In this document: one piece after another, positions 53,291 through 62,510 of the stretch
Position numbering within the stretch: the first letter of the stretch is position 1
Layout of the letters: each line of letters starts with the position of its first letter
NCBI GenBank assembly: GCA_001580565.1
Contig: LRBF01000218.1
Location: 44,461-108,460 of the forward strand
Direction: 5' to 3'
From: Caballeronia megalochromosomata
GTDB lineage: Bacteria > Pseudomonadota > Gammaproteobacteria > Burkholderiales > Burkholderiaceae
Length of the DNA stretch: 64,000 nt
Notes under the pieces: generated by a model
The model's database searches: none
Told to the model about the DNA's origin: nothing
Seen by the model: only the letters and a program-made list of their open reading frames with translations
Program-made: the position numbers and the translations under genes

Positions 53291-54577
53291 TCAGAGGGCG
53301 ATTTCCACCGTCTGACTGTCCTTCACGATGCCGGTGATGATCTGGCCGCCTGCAGTTTTTACACGCACTTGCTGGCCGGGCGCCGCGTTGTTCATCGCGG
53401 TGCCTTCGGCCGAAATCGAAAAGCCGGTGCCGCCGGCGACCACGTGCACGTTCTGACCGATCGCCACCGAGCTCGCCGCGCGCAGCATGTCGGTGCGCAG
53501 CGGCAGACCCGCAGGCACCCGCGAGAGCGCGACCGCGCCGACGGCCTGCGCCGGATCGGTGACGATGGCCTGCGGCATCGCCGTGATGTCGCCGTCACGG
53601 GCGACCAGATCGGCGTTGCTCAGCACTTCGCCCGGCGCGATCGCGCGCGCGGCTGAATAGAAGGTGGCGTTGATCGACACGCGCGCCTGCACGTAGAGCG
53701 TCCACGGGCGCTCGCCGACGCAGCGCACGCCGACGGTCATGCGGCCCCAGAGGCGCGCGCCGGTCGGCATGAACGGATCGAGCGCGGAGCAGGCGGCGAG
53801 GCCGCGCGGGAAAACGGGCGTGACGGTGATCTCGACCTTGCCCGGCAAGCCGGCGGCCTGCTGCTGGAGAAAGTTGAGCGCGGCGACGCGGATCGATTCA
53901 CCGTCCTGCATCACGGCGGGAGCGCCTGGCGCCTGCGGCAATGCGGTGGCGGCGGGCGCGGCGGCTGACGGATTGAAACTTACGCGCCTCATCGGCGAGG
54001 CGACGGGCGTCGCGGGACTTGCCGCGACGGGTCTTGCATTCGTATTGCGGACGACGCCGTCGTCACGCGTCACGACGACGGGCACCACATCGCGCGAAGC
54101 CGAAGCGGCCGGGGCTTTCTGAAGCACAGGCACAGGCACAGGCGCAGGCGCCGAAGCCACGCGCGCGGGCTTCGCTTCGCCCGGTCCCGGAATGACGATC
54201 ATGCCGCTCGCATCGTTCATCGAGTCGTCGGCGGCGTCGGCGCGGGCGTCCAGTTCGAGCGCGGCGTTGCGCATCGCGGCGTCGGCGGCTTTGGTCGCGG
54301 CGCGGTAACCGCTCGGGCGCGCGACTTCAGGCGAAGCAACGGGCGCCGGCGCGCGCGAAACGGGCGCGGCCAGGCTTTTCGCCATATCGGCCGCTGCGGC
54401 GGGATTGGTCTCGGCGTTGCCCGGGATGACGATCGGGCCGTCGTTCTGCTGCGCATGCGCGCTAGCCGCGACGCCCATGAAAATCGACACGCCGGCCAGA
54501 CCGCTCAGCGTGCGGCGCGCGAACGCCGCTGCTACGCGAGCCTTAGGGTTCGTTGCACGCTTCGCCGACCTGCTCAT
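53291..54577 (-). CDS. flgA: Flagellar P-ring chaperone FlgA, with a long N-terminal extension
   Basis: FlgA is a periplasmic chaperone for P-ring assembly. The 428-aa product is much longer than the usual 220-230 aa: the conserved SAF-type domain occupies about residues 210-428 (ARAIAPGEVLSNADLVARDGDIT..., ending GQIITGIVKDSQTVEIAL). The extra part follows a signal peptide (about 1-42, ASAHA-QQ) and is Ala/Pro-rich, carrying two copies of a similar motif: IVIPGNAETNPA (49-60) and IVIPGPGEAKPA (127-138). Start ATG 54575-54577 has GGAG upstream. The gene is divergent from flgB. Confidence 0.9.
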   Translation of the reverse strand: MSRSAKRATNPKARVAAAFARRTLSGLAGVSIFMGVAASAHAQQNDGPIVIPGNAETNPAAAADMAKSLAAPVSRAPAPVASPEVARPSGYRAATKAADAAMRNAALELDARADAADDSMNDASGMIVIPGPGEAKPARVASAPAPVPVPVLQKAPAASASRDVVPVVVTRDDGVVRNTNARPVAASPATPVASPMRRVSFNPSAAAPAATALPQAPGAPAVMQDGESIRVAALNFLQQQAAGLPGKVEITVTPVFPRGLAACSALDPFMPTGARLWGRMTVGVRCVGERPWTLYVQARVSINATFYSAARAIAPGEVLSNADLVARDGDITAMPQAIVTDPAQAVGAVALSRVPAGLPLRTDMLRAASSVAIGQNVHVVAGGTGFSISAEGTAMNNAAPGQQVRVKTAGGQIITGIVKDSQTVEIAL

Positions 54578-54779
54578 CAACTTTCTCCGTACCTGATCCG
54601 ACCGAGCCGCAAAACCTGCGGCGACTGCTGACGAAACGAATTCTAGATATCGGCCGCCGCGGGCAAGCGTCGAATAGAGGCCCCGTTTCCCGGTTATTCG
54701 TCGGATTAGTTCTTGCGCGCCGCTCCTAAGATTCGTGTCATGCAAAAAGGCCTCGGCGCTGCCGACAGGAGAAACCGCA

Positions 54780-55259
54780 ATGCTAGACAGACTCGACAAG
54801 GAATTCGCTTTTGGCCGTGAGGCGCTCGACGTGCGCGCGTATCGGCAGGAATTGCTGTCGTCGAACATCGCCAACGCCGACACGCCCGGCTACAAGGCGC
54901 GCGACGTCGATTTCTCGAGCGCGCTCGCGGGCGCGCTCAAGCAGGGCGGCGCCGCCACGAACAACACCACGCTGAAGATGGCGCAGCCCGTCAGCGTGAG
55001 CACGAGCGGCGGTTTGGCCACGACGGCGAAGGGCCACATGAGCGGCACGTCGACGCTGTCGGCATCGGGCGGTTCGAGCGACGACTACGGCAAGCTCGCC
55101 TACCGCGTGCCGAACCAGCCGTCGCTCGACGGCAACACGGTCGACCTCGACGCCGAGCGCGTGCAGTTCGCGGACAACGCGCTGCACTTCGAGGCGGGCA
55201 TGACGGTGTTGAGCTCGCAGATCAAGTCGATGCTTTCGGCGATCACGTCGAACAGTTAA
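54780..55259 (+). CDS. flgB: Flagellar basal-body rod protein FlgB
   Basis: FlgB is the first proximal rod subunit. The 159-aa product has the family N terminus (LDKEFAFGREALDVRAYRQELLSSNIANADTPGYKARDVDF) and a C-terminal amphipathic helix (NALHFEAGMTVLSSQIKSMLSAI) for the helical coiled-coil core of the rod. AGGAG lies 9 bases before ATG 54780; the frame continues 15 codons upstream without family features. It begins the operon flgBCDEFGHIJ, divergent from flgA. Confidence 0.96.
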   Translation: MLDRLDKEFAFGREALDVRAYRQELLSSNIANADTPGYKARDVDFSSALAGALKQGGAATNNTTLKMAQPVSVSTSGGLATTAKGHMSGTSTLSASGGSSDDYGKLAYRVPNQPSLDGNTVDLDAERVQFADNALHFEAGMTVLSSQIKSMLSAITSNS

Positions 55260-55268
55260 GGAATAGCG

Positions 55269-55694
55269 ATGCCCTCTTTGATGAACATCTTCAACGTCGC
55301 CGGCTCGGCGATGTCCGCTCAGGCGCAGCGCCTGAACGTCACCGCGTCGAACCTCGCGAACGCGGACAGCACGACCGGCCCGGACGGCCAGCCGTACAAG
55401 GCGAAGCAGGTCGTGTTCGCGGTCGATCCGCTCGGCGGCGCGCGCACCGCGTCGGGCCAGCAGGTCGGCGGCGTGCAGGTGACCGGCGTGATCGACGATC
55501 CGAGCCCGATGAAAACCAGCTACGACCCGGGCAATCCGGCAGCGAACGCGGACGGCTATGTGACGCTGCCCAACGTCGATCCGGTGCAGGAGATGGTCAA
55601 CATGATTTCCGCGTCGCGTTCCTATCAGGCGAACGTCGAAACGCTGAACACCGCCAAGCAATTGATGCTCAAGACCCTGACCATCGGAACCTGA
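55269..55694 (+). CDS. flgC: Flagellar basal-body rod protein FlgC
   Basis: A rod subunit of 141 aa with the family start MPSLMNIFNVAGSAMSAQAQRLNVTASNLANADSTTGPDG and the conserved C-terminal helix VDPVQEMVNMISASRSYQANVETLNTAKQLML. AAGGA lies 8 bases before the ATG. It follows flgB by 9 bp. Confidence 0.97.
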   Translation: MPSLMNIFNVAGSAMSAQAQRLNVTASNLANADSTTGPDGQPYKAKQVVFAVDPLGGARTASGQQVGGVQVTGVIDDPSPMKTSYDPGNPAANADGYVTLPNVDPVQEMVNMISASRSYQANVETLNTAKQLMLKTLTIGT

Positions 55695-55716
55695 TCAAGA
55701 CTTCAAGGAACACAAC

Positions 55717-56445
55717 GTGAGCTCCTCCAATACCACCATCGGCAGCAACGGCACGACCGTCTCGCAGACGCTGCTCGACACCATGAACGGCGCGTCGTCC
55801 AGCTCGTCGACGTCCTCGTCGAGCTCGGCGACCGGCGCGCAATCGGCGTCGGATCTGCAAAACACCTTTCTCACGCTGCTCGTGACGCAGTTGAAGAATC
55901 AGGATCCGACCAACCCCGCCGACAGCTCGCAGATGACCTCGCAGCTCGCGCAGATCAACACGGTGACGGGCATCGGCCAGTTGAACACGTCGCTGTCCTC
56001 GCTCGCGACGCAGCTTTCCGCCGGCCAGCAGACGCAGGCCGCGCTGCTCATCGGCTCGAACGTGCTCGCGGCGGGCAACAACGTGACCGTGTCGAAGGGC
56101 GCGTCGTCGAGCTTCGGCGTGCAACTGGCGAACGACGTGAGCGACCTGCAGATTGTCGTGAAGAACGCGTCGGGCCAGATCGTCAACACGCTCGACCTCG
56201 GCGCGCAGGGCGCGGGCGTCGTGCCGGTGACGGGCTGGACACCGGTCGACTCGAAGGGCGCCACGCTCGCCGACGGCAGCTACACGATCACCGCGCAAGG
56301 CACGATCAACGGCCAGCAGGCGACCGCGACGACGCTGTCGGCTTCGCAGGTGCAGAGCGTCGTGCAGATGTCGGGCGGCGCGCCGGGCCTCAAGCTTTCG
56401 AACGGTTCCACGGTCGCGCTGTCGGGCGTCGCGTCGATCCTTTGA
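55717..56445 (+). CDS. flgD: Flagellar hook-capping protein FlgD
   Basis: FlgD is the scaffold that caps the growing hook. The 242-aa product has a Ser/Thr-rich N terminus (28-46), the conserved FLTLLVTQLKNQDPTNPADSSQMTSQLAQINTVTGIGQLN block, and a C-terminal Ig/tudor-like domain. Start is GTG at 55717 with AAGGA upstream. It lies 22 bp after flgC. Confidence 0.95.
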   Translation: MSSSNTTIGSNGTTVSQTLLDTMNGASSSSSTSSSSSATGAQSASDLQNTFLTLLVTQLKNQDPTNPADSSQMTSQLAQINTVTGIGQLNTSLSSLATQLSAGQQTQAALLIGSNVLAAGNNVTVSKGASSSFGVQLANDVSDLQIVVKNASGQIVNTLDLGAQGAGVVPVTGWTPVDSKGATLADGSYTITAQGTINGQQATATTLSASQVQSVVQMSGGAPGLKLSNGSTVALSGVASIL

Positions 56446-56470
56446 TTCCGCATTCAAGGAGATACAGAAC

Positions 56471-57718
56471 ATGAGTTACCAACAAGCACTGAGCGGTCTG
56501 GGCGCCGCATCGAGCGATCTCGACGTGATCGGCAACAACATCGCGAACGCGAACACGGTCGGCTTCAAGCAGGGCGCCGCGCAATTCGCCGACATGTACG
56601 CCAACTCGATGGCCACCGCCGTCAGCAACCAGGTCGGCATCGGCACGCGCCTCGCCGAAGTGCAGCAGCAGTTCTCGCAAGGCACGATCACCACGACCAA
56701 CCAGGCGCTCGACGTCGCGATCAACGGCAACGGCTTCTATCAGTTGTCGAACAACGGCTCGACCGTGTACTCGCGCAACGGCGTATTCCATCTGGACAAC
56801 CAGGGCCGCATCGTCAACTCGGCGGGCCTGCAACTGATGGGCTACGCCGCGAACTCGAACGGCGTGATCAACAGCGCGAGCACCGTGCCGCTGACCGTGC
56901 CGACGTCGAACGTAGCGCCGACCGCGACCAAGAACATCACGGCCGCGTTCAACCTGAACTCGCAGGACACCGCGCCGACCGGCACGTTCAGCCCGACCGA
57001 CTCGACCACCTTCAACCAGTCGACGTCCGTCGACGTGTATGACTCGCTCGGCGGCACGCAAAAGGTGTCCGTGTACTTCGCGAAGAACACGGCGGCGAAC
57101 TCCTGGCAGGCTTATGCGACTTACGGCGACCCCGCCGGCTCGCCGATTTCGCTCGGCACGATGACGTTCAATTCGTCCGGCACGCTGACTTCGACGACGG
57201 ATTCGAGCGGCGCTGCGACGGCGGCATCGGGCAAGTTCACGTTCTCGATTCCCAACGGCGCGGACGGCGGCGCCACGCAGCAGGCGCTCACGATCGACCT
57301 CAACGGCACGACGCAGTACGGCGCGAAAGACGGCGTGACGAACATCGTGCAGGACGGCAACAGCACGGGCGAACTGACGGGCTTCACGGTGGGCGGCGAC
57401 GGCACCCTGACGGGCAACTACTCGAACGGCGAAACGAAGGCGCTCGGGCAGATCGCCGTCGCGAACTTCAACAACCAGAACGGCTTGCAGGACCTCGGCG
57501 GCAACGTCTACGCGCAGACCTCGGCATCGGGCGCACCGCAAGTCGGCGTGCCGGGCTCGACCAACCACGGCACGCTGCAGGGCGGCGCGGTGGAGAACTC
57601 CAACGTCGACCTGACGAGCGAGCTCGTGAACCTGATCACCGCGCAGCGCAACTATCAGGCGAACGCGCAGACGATCAAGACGCAGCAGACCGTCGATCAG
57701 ACGTTGATCAATCTGTAA
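56471..57718 (+). CDS. flgE: Flagellar hook protein FlgE
   Basis: The major hook subunit, 415 aa. It has the family N terminus (YQQALSGLGAASSDLDVIGNNIANANTVGFKQ), a central domain rich in Thr, Ser, Asn and Gly, and the C-terminal helix SNVDLTSELVNLITAQRNYQANAQTIKTQQTVDQTLINL that forms the coiled-coil core. AAGGAGA precedes the ATG. Length is near the E. coli hook protein (402 aa). Confidence 0.97.
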   Translation: MSYQQALSGLGAASSDLDVIGNNIANANTVGFKQGAAQFADMYANSMATAVSNQVGIGTRLAEVQQQFSQGTITTTNQALDVAINGNGFYQLSNNGSTVYSRNGVFHLDNQGRIVNSAGLQLMGYAANSNGVINSASTVPLTVPTSNVAPTATKNITAAFNLNSQDTAPTGTFSPTDSTTFNQSTSVDVYDSLGGTQKVSVYFAKNTAANSWQAYATYGDPAGSPISLGTMTFNSSGTLTSTTDSSGAATAASGKFTFSIPNGADGGATQQALTIDLNGTTQYGAKDGVTNIVQDGNSTGELTGFTVGGDGTLTGNYSNGETKALGQIAVANFNNQNGLQDLGGNVYAQTSASGAPQVGVPGSTNHGTLQGGAVENSNVDLTSELVNLITAQRNYQANAQTIKTQQTVDQTLINL

Positions 57719-57765
57719 GCATCGTTCGCACGCAATAGACGCATCAGGGAAGAGGAAAGCGATTC

Positions 57766-58518
57766 ATGGACCGTCTGATCTACACCGCGATGACCGGCGC
57801 AAGCCAGGCGCTCGAGCAGCAAGCCGTCGTGGCGAACAACCTCGCGAACGCGTCGACCACGGGTTTCAAGGCGCAGCTCGCGGCGTTCCGCCAGGTGCCG
57901 ATGTCGTTCGAGAACCAGTCCGCCGATGGCACGACGCGCACCTTCGTGCTGTCGTCGACGCCGAACGCGGACTACTCGGCGGGCCCGGTGCAGCAGACCG
58001 GCAATCCGCTCGATGTCGCGGTTCAGGGCCCCGGCTGGCTGTCCGTGCAGGCGGCGGACGGCAGCGAGGCGTACACGCGCGCGGGCAACCTGCACGTCGA
58101 TCAGAACGGCCAGCTCGTCACGGCGAACAATCAGCCGGTGATCGGCAGCGGCGGTCCGCTGTCGATTCCGCCGGGCGCGGAAGTGACGATCGGCAAGGAC
58201 GGCACGATCTCCGCGCTGATTCCGGGCGACCCGCCGACGGCGATCGCGGTCGTGGATCAGCTGAAGCTCGTGAATCCCGATCCGGCGACGCTCACGCGCG
58301 GCGACGATGGCCTGTTCCGCACCGCGACCGGCGACCCCGCCGACGCGGACCCGGCCGTGGTCGTGGCGGGCGGCGCGCTCGAAGGCAGCAACGTGAATCC
58401 GGTCTCCGCGATGGTCTCGATGATCACCAACGCCCGGCAGTTCCAGATGCAGACCAAGCTGATGGAATCGGCCGACCAGAACGAACAGTCGGCCAACAAG
58501 CTGCTCAACTTCTCCTAA
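57766..58518 (+). CDS. flgF: Flagellar basal-body rod protein FlgF
   Basis: A proximal rod protein of 250 aa. It has the FlgF start DRLIYTAMTGASQALEQQAVVANNLANASTTGFKAQL, the central GNPLDVAVQGPGWLSVQ and the C-terminal SMITNARQFQMQTKLMESADQNEQSANKLLNF. GGAAAG precedes the ATG. It lies 47 bp after flgE. Confidence 0.96.
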   Translation: MDRLIYTAMTGASQALEQQAVVANNLANASTTGFKAQLAAFRQVPMSFENQSADGTTRTFVLSSTPNADYSAGPVQQTGNPLDVAVQGPGWLSVQAADGSEAYTRAGNLHVDQNGQLVTANNQPVIGSGGPLSIPPGAEVTIGKDGTISALIPGDPPTAIAVVDQLKLVNPDPATLTRGDDGLFRTATGDPADADPAVVVAGGALEGSNVNPVSAMVSMITNARQFQMQTKLMESADQNEQSANKLLNFS

Positions 58519-58553
58519 GCGGCGAACGCAAGCTAAACAGGATACGAAAGAAC

Positions 58554-59342
58554 ATGAATCGCTCTCTCTACATCGCCGCGACCGGCATGAATGCGCAGCA
58601 GGCGCAAATGGACGTGATCTCGAACAACCTCGCCAACGTGGGCACGAACGGCTTCAAGGGCTCGCGCGCGGTGTTCGAGGATCTGCTGTATCAGACCACG
58701 CGCCAGCCGGGCGCGAACTCGACGCAGCAGACCGAGCTCGCCTCGGGCGTGCAGCTCGGCACCGGCGTGCAGCAGGTCGCGACCGAGCGTCTCTACACGC
58801 AGGGCAACCTGCAGCAGACCGGCAACTCGAAGGACGTCGCGATCAACGGCCAGGGCTTCTTCCAGGTGACGATGCCCGACGGCACGACCGCCTACACGCG
58901 CGACGGCTCGTTCCAGACCAACGCGCAGGGCCAGCTTGTCACGTCGAGTGGCTATCAGCTGAACCCGGCGATCACGATTCCGCAGAACGCGACGGCGATC
59001 ACCATCGGCTCGGACGGCACGGTGTCGATCACGCAGGCGAACAGCACGGCCAGCACGACGGTCGGCTCGATCCAGCTCGCGACCTTCATCAACCCGGCCG
59101 GTCTCGAAGCGCGCGGCGAAAACCTGTTCTCCGAGACGGGCAGCTCGGGCGCGCCGAACGTGTCGCAACCGGGCCTGAACGGCGCGGGCTCGCTGCAGCA
59201 GGGTTACGTAGAAGCGTCGAACGTGAACGTCGTGCAGGAACTGGTGAACATGATCCAGACGCAGCGCGCCTACGAGATCAACAGCAAGGCCGTGACCACG
59301 TCCGACCAGATGCTGCAGACGCTCTCGCAGATGCAGGTTTAA
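58554..59342 (+). CDS. flgG: Flagellar distal rod protein FlgG
   Basis: FlgG makes the distal rod that links rod and hook. The 262-aa product has the characteristic NRSLYIAATGMNAQQAQMDVISNNLANVGTNGFKGSRAVFEDLLYQT, QTGNSKDVAINGQGFFQV and the C-terminal VQELVNMIQTQRAYEINSKAVTTSDQMLQTLSQM. The length is essentially that of E. coli FlgG (260 aa). Confidence 0.97.
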   Translation: MNRSLYIAATGMNAQQAQMDVISNNLANVGTNGFKGSRAVFEDLLYQTTRQPGANSTQQTELASGVQLGTGVQQVATERLYTQGNLQQTGNSKDVAINGQGFFQVTMPDGTTAYTRDGSFQTNAQGQLVTSSGYQLNPAITIPQNATAITIGSDGTVSITQANSTASTTVGSIQLATFINPAGLEARGENLFSETGSSGAPNVSQPGLNGAGSLQQGYVEASNVNVVQELVNMIQTQRAYEINSKAVTTSDQMLQTLSQMQV

Positions 59343-59363
59343 CGCTTCAACCGAGTCACGAAG

Positions 59364-60047
59364 ATGTCGCCTACTCAAATTCTCTCGCGTGCAACGACTG
59401 CCGCGCTCATCGCAGCGCTCGGCGCGTGCGGCCTCGTGCCGAAAGAGCCGATCGTCCAGCAGCCGATGACCGCGCGTCCGCCGCAGCCGCCCGTCGGCAC
59501 GCGTTCGCCCGGCGCGATCTACAACGCGGGCTACGCGGGACGGCCGCTCTTCGAGGACCAGCGTCCGCGCAACGTGGGCGACATCCTGACCATCGTGATC
59601 TCGGAAAACGTCAACGCGACGAAATCGTCGGCGGCGAACACCAATCGCGCCGGCAACGGCTCATTCGCCGTGCCGACGACGCCGGGCATCTTCGGCGGTC
59701 TCTTCAACAACACGAACCTGTCGGCCACCGGCGCGAACAAGTTCACCGCGGCGGGCGGCGCGAGCGCGGCCAACACGTTCAGCGGCACGCTGACCGTGAC
59801 CGTCACGGAAGTGATGTCGAATGGCAACCTGATGGTGAGCGGCGAAAAGCAGATGCTCATCAACCAGGGCAACGAATTCGTGCGCTTCTCGGGCGTCGTC
59901 AATCCGACGACGATCTCGGGCAGCAACACCGTCTTCTCCACGCAAGTCGCCGACGCGAAAATCGAATACTCGGCGAAGGGCTATATCGACGAAGCGCAGA
60001 ACATGGGCTGGCTCCAGCGCTTCTTCCTCAACGTCGCGCCGTTCTGA
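59364..60047 (+). CDS. flgH: Flagellar L-ring lipoprotein FlgH
   Basis: The outer-membrane ring subunit, 227 aa. The N terminus has a hydrophobic stretch ending in a lipobox-like GACG, with the acylated Cys at about residue 21 (LIAALGACGLVP). Family motifs are RPLFEDQRPRNVGDILTIVISENVNATKSSAANTNR and GNLMVSGEKQMLINQGNEFVRFSGVVNPTTI. flgI begins 2 bp after its stop. Confidence 0.96.
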   Translation: MSPTQILSRATTAALIAALGACGLVPKEPIVQQPMTARPPQPPVGTRSPGAIYNAGYAGRPLFEDQRPRNVGDILTIVISENVNATKSSAANTNRAGNGSFAVPTTPGIFGGLFNNTNLSATGANKFTAAGGASAANTFSGTLTVTVTEVMSNGNLMVSGEKQMLINQGNEFVRFSGVVNPTTISGSNTVFSTQVADAKIEYSAKGYIDEAQNMGWLQRFFLNVAPF

Positions 60048-60049
60048 TC

Positions 60050-61177
60050 ATGAATCCGTTTCTTCGTTTCGTTTCGTTCTCGCTCGCGGCCGCGCTCGTC
60101 GCCATCGGCTCCGCACCGCACGCGCACGCCGAGCGTCTGAAAGACCTCGTCTCGTTTCAGGGCGTGCGTGACAATCCGCTGATCGGTTACGGTCTCGTCG
60201 TCGGTCTCGACGGCACCGGCGACCAGACCATGCAGACGCCCTTTACGACGCAGTCGCTCACCAACATGCTCGGCAACCTCGGCATCACGGTGAACTCGGC
60301 GACGACGCAGAACATGCAGCTGAAAAACGTCGCCGCCGTGATGGTGACCGCGACGCTGCCGCCGTTCGCGCGCCCCGGCGAAGCGATCGACGTGACCGTG
60401 TCCTCACTCGGCAACGCGAAGAGCCTGCGCGGCGGCACGCTGCTCATGTCGCCGCTGAAGGGCGCGGACGGTCAGGTGTACGCGATGGCGCAAGGCAACC
60501 TCGTCGTCGGCGGCGCGGGCGCGAGCGCGAACGGCAGCAAGGTGCAGGTGAATCAGCTTGCGGTGGGCCGCATCTCGGCGGGCGCGATCGTCGAGCGCGC
60601 GGTGCCGTCGGCGTTGCAGCAGCAGGGCGGCGTCATGCAGATGGAACTGCGCGAGATGGATTTCGACACGACGCAGCGCATCGTCGCCGCGGTGAACAAC
60701 CAGTTCGGCATGGGCACGGCGCTCGCGCTCGACGGCCGCACGATCCAGTTGCGCGCGCCGCAGGACGCGAGCGAGCAGGTGTCGTTCATGGCGCAGTTGC
60801 AGAACATCGACGTGCGTCCGGCGCAGGCCGCCGCGAAGGTGATCCTGAACGCGCGCACCGGCTCGATCGTGATGAACCAGATGGTCACGCTGCAGAACTG
60901 CGCGGTCGCGCACGGCAACCTGTCGGTCGTGATCAACACGAAGACGGCGGTGAGCCAGCCGGGCGCGTTCTCGAACGGCCAGACGGTGGCGGCGAAGGAA
61001 TCGTCGATTCAGTTGAAGCAGGACAGCGGCGCGCTCAAGATGTTGAGCGCGGGCGCGAATCTCGCGGATGTCGTGAAGGCGCTCAACGCGCTCGGCGCGA
61101 CGCCGGCGGATCTCATCTCGATTCTCCAGTCGATGAAGGCCGCTGGCGCGCTGCGCGCAGACCTCGAAATCATCTAA
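60050..61177 (+). CDS. flgI: Flagellar P-ring protein FlgI
   Basis: The periplasmic P-ring subunit, 375 aa. A signal peptide (about 1-27, ending AHA-ER) is followed by the family segment ERLKDLVSFQGVRDNPLIGYGLVVGLDGTGD and the C-terminal block LSAGANLADVVKALNALGATPADLISILQSMKAAGALRADLEII. ATG 60050 is used: the frame is open further upstream but that part overlaps flgH. FlgA is its chaperone. Confidence 0.97.
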   Translation: MNPFLRFVSFSLAAALVAIGSAPHAHAERLKDLVSFQGVRDNPLIGYGLVVGLDGTGDQTMQTPFTTQSLTNMLGNLGITVNSATTQNMQLKNVAAVMVTATLPPFARPGEAIDVTVSSLGNAKSLRGGTLLMSPLKGADGQVYAMAQGNLVVGGAGASANGSKVQVNQLAVGRISAGAIVERAVPSALQQQGGVMQMELREMDFDTTQRIVAAVNNQFGMGTALALDGRTIQLRAPQDASEQVSFMAQLQNIDVRPAQAAAKVILNARTGSIVMNQMVTLQNCAVAHGNLSVVINTKTAVSQPGAFSNGQTVAAKESSIQLKQDSGALKMLSAGANLADVVKALNALGATPADLISILQSMKAAGALRADLEII

Positions 61178-61190
61178 GGAACGAAGGCCC

Positions 61191-62237
61191 ATGAACTCGA
61201 ACACGACCGGCATCGCCAGCACCGCGTTGGCATCGACCGATACGACGAGCGGCTTTTCGAGCCTGTCGAACCGTTTCGCGCTCGATACGCAGGGCTTCGA
61301 CGCACTGCGTGCGCAGGCCGGCGCGAATCCGCAGCAAGGACTGAAGGAAGCCGCGAAACAGTTCGACGCGGTCTTCACGCAGATGATGTTGAAGAGCATG
61401 CGCGACGCGACGCCTTCGGACAGCCCGTTCGAATCGAACGATACGAAGTCGTTCACGTCGATGCTCGATCAGCAGCTTTCGCAGCAGATGTCGTCGAAGG
61501 GCATCGGCGTGGCGGACATGATGCTCAAGCAACTCATGCGCAACGCGGGCGGCCAGGCCGGCGCGGACACCAAGGGTGGCGCAGGCGCGAACGCGATGCA
61601 GGCGCTCGGCGGCATGTCGGGCGGCGGCGGCGATCTCGACGCGAACGCGGGCAATCTCGCCGCGATGAACGCGATGGCCAAGGCGTATGCGGCGGCGCAG
61701 GCCAACAAGAGCGGCGCGTCGCTCTCGGGCAAGGGCTACACGGCGGCGGATTCGCTGGAAGCGCCGGCGCGCGGCAACGGCTCGGACAAGGTCAACGCGT
61801 TCGTCGACAAGCTCGCCGTGCCGGCGCAGGCCGCGAGCGCGGCGACCGGCATTCCGGCGCGCTTCATCATCGGGCAGGCGGCGCTGGAATCGGGCTGGGG
61901 CAAGCGCGAGATCAAGAACGCGAGCGGCGCGACGAGCCACAACATCTTCGGCATCAAGGCGACCAGCAACTGGACCGGCAAGACGGTCGATTCGGTCACG
62001 ACCGAATACGTCAACGGCCGGCCGCAAAAGGTCGTGGAGAAGTTCCGCGCTTACGATTCGTACGAGGAAGCGCTCACCGATTACGCGAGCGTCATCAAGA
62101 ACAATCCGCGCTATGCGCCGGTGATTCAGGCTTCGCGCGATGTCGCGGGCTTCGCGCACGGCATGCAGAAGGCGGGCTACGCGACCGATCCGCAATACGC
62201 GAAGAAACTCATCTCGATCATGCGTCAGATCGTCTGA
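61191..62237 (+). CDS. flgJ: Flagellar rod assembly protein / peptidoglycan hydrolase FlgJ
   Basis: FlgJ caps the rod and cuts a hole in the peptidoglycan. The 348-aa product has the N-terminal rod-scaffold domain (about 40-130: LKEAAKQFDAVFTQMMLKSMRDATPSDSPFESND), a Gly/Ala-rich linker, then a glucosaminidase-type (GH73) domain from about 195: FIIGQAALESGWGKREI with the likely catalytic Glu233, and YDSYEEALTDYASVIKNNPRY. It is the full dual-domain form seen in Beta/Gammaproteobacteria. flgK does not follow within the window. Confidence 0.96.
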   Translation: MNSNTTGIASTALASTDTTSGFSSLSNRFALDTQGFDALRAQAGANPQQGLKEAAKQFDAVFTQMMLKSMRDATPSDSPFESNDTKSFTSMLDQQLSQQMSSKGIGVADMMLKQLMRNAGGQAGADTKGGAGANAMQALGGMSGGGGDLDANAGNLAAMNAMAKAYAAAQANKSGASLSGKGYTAADSLEAPARGNGSDKVNAFVDKLAVPAQAASAATGIPARFIIGQAALESGWGKREIKNASGATSHNIFGIKATSNWTGKTVDSVTTEYVNGRPQKVVEKFRAYDSYEEALTDYASVIKNNPRYAPVIQASRDVAGFAHGMQKAGYATDPQYAKKLISIMRQIV

Positions 62238-62402
62238 CGACACCCAATCAGCCGATGTTTGCGGCCGTTTTCTTGCTGGAGAGGGCGTCGCGCGCACGAA
62301 TTTCGTGCGCGCCGACAGCGCGATTGTTCGGATCTTTTGCGACAGCAAACGTTTTACGTTCGTAGGGACGGCGCACCACATACATTTTTCGCCGGACAAC
62401 CC

Positions 62403-62429
62403 TAAACTTTTGAAGAGGTATGCCGCTAA
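62403..62429 (+). promoter_or_regulatory. FliA (sigma-28) promoter of ycgR
   Basis: TAAA (62403-62406), 15 bp, then GCCGCTAA (62422-62429), one mismatch from the GCCGATAA consensus. It lies about 80 bp before ycgR, the expected class III flagellar gene. Confidence 0.75.
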
Positions 62430-62510
62430 CCTGAATAATCGAAGAGCCGGACCGATTCGGGTTCGGGTCGACGCGCGAAGTTCGGGGCATTTGAGCGGCG
62501 CGCGAGCACA

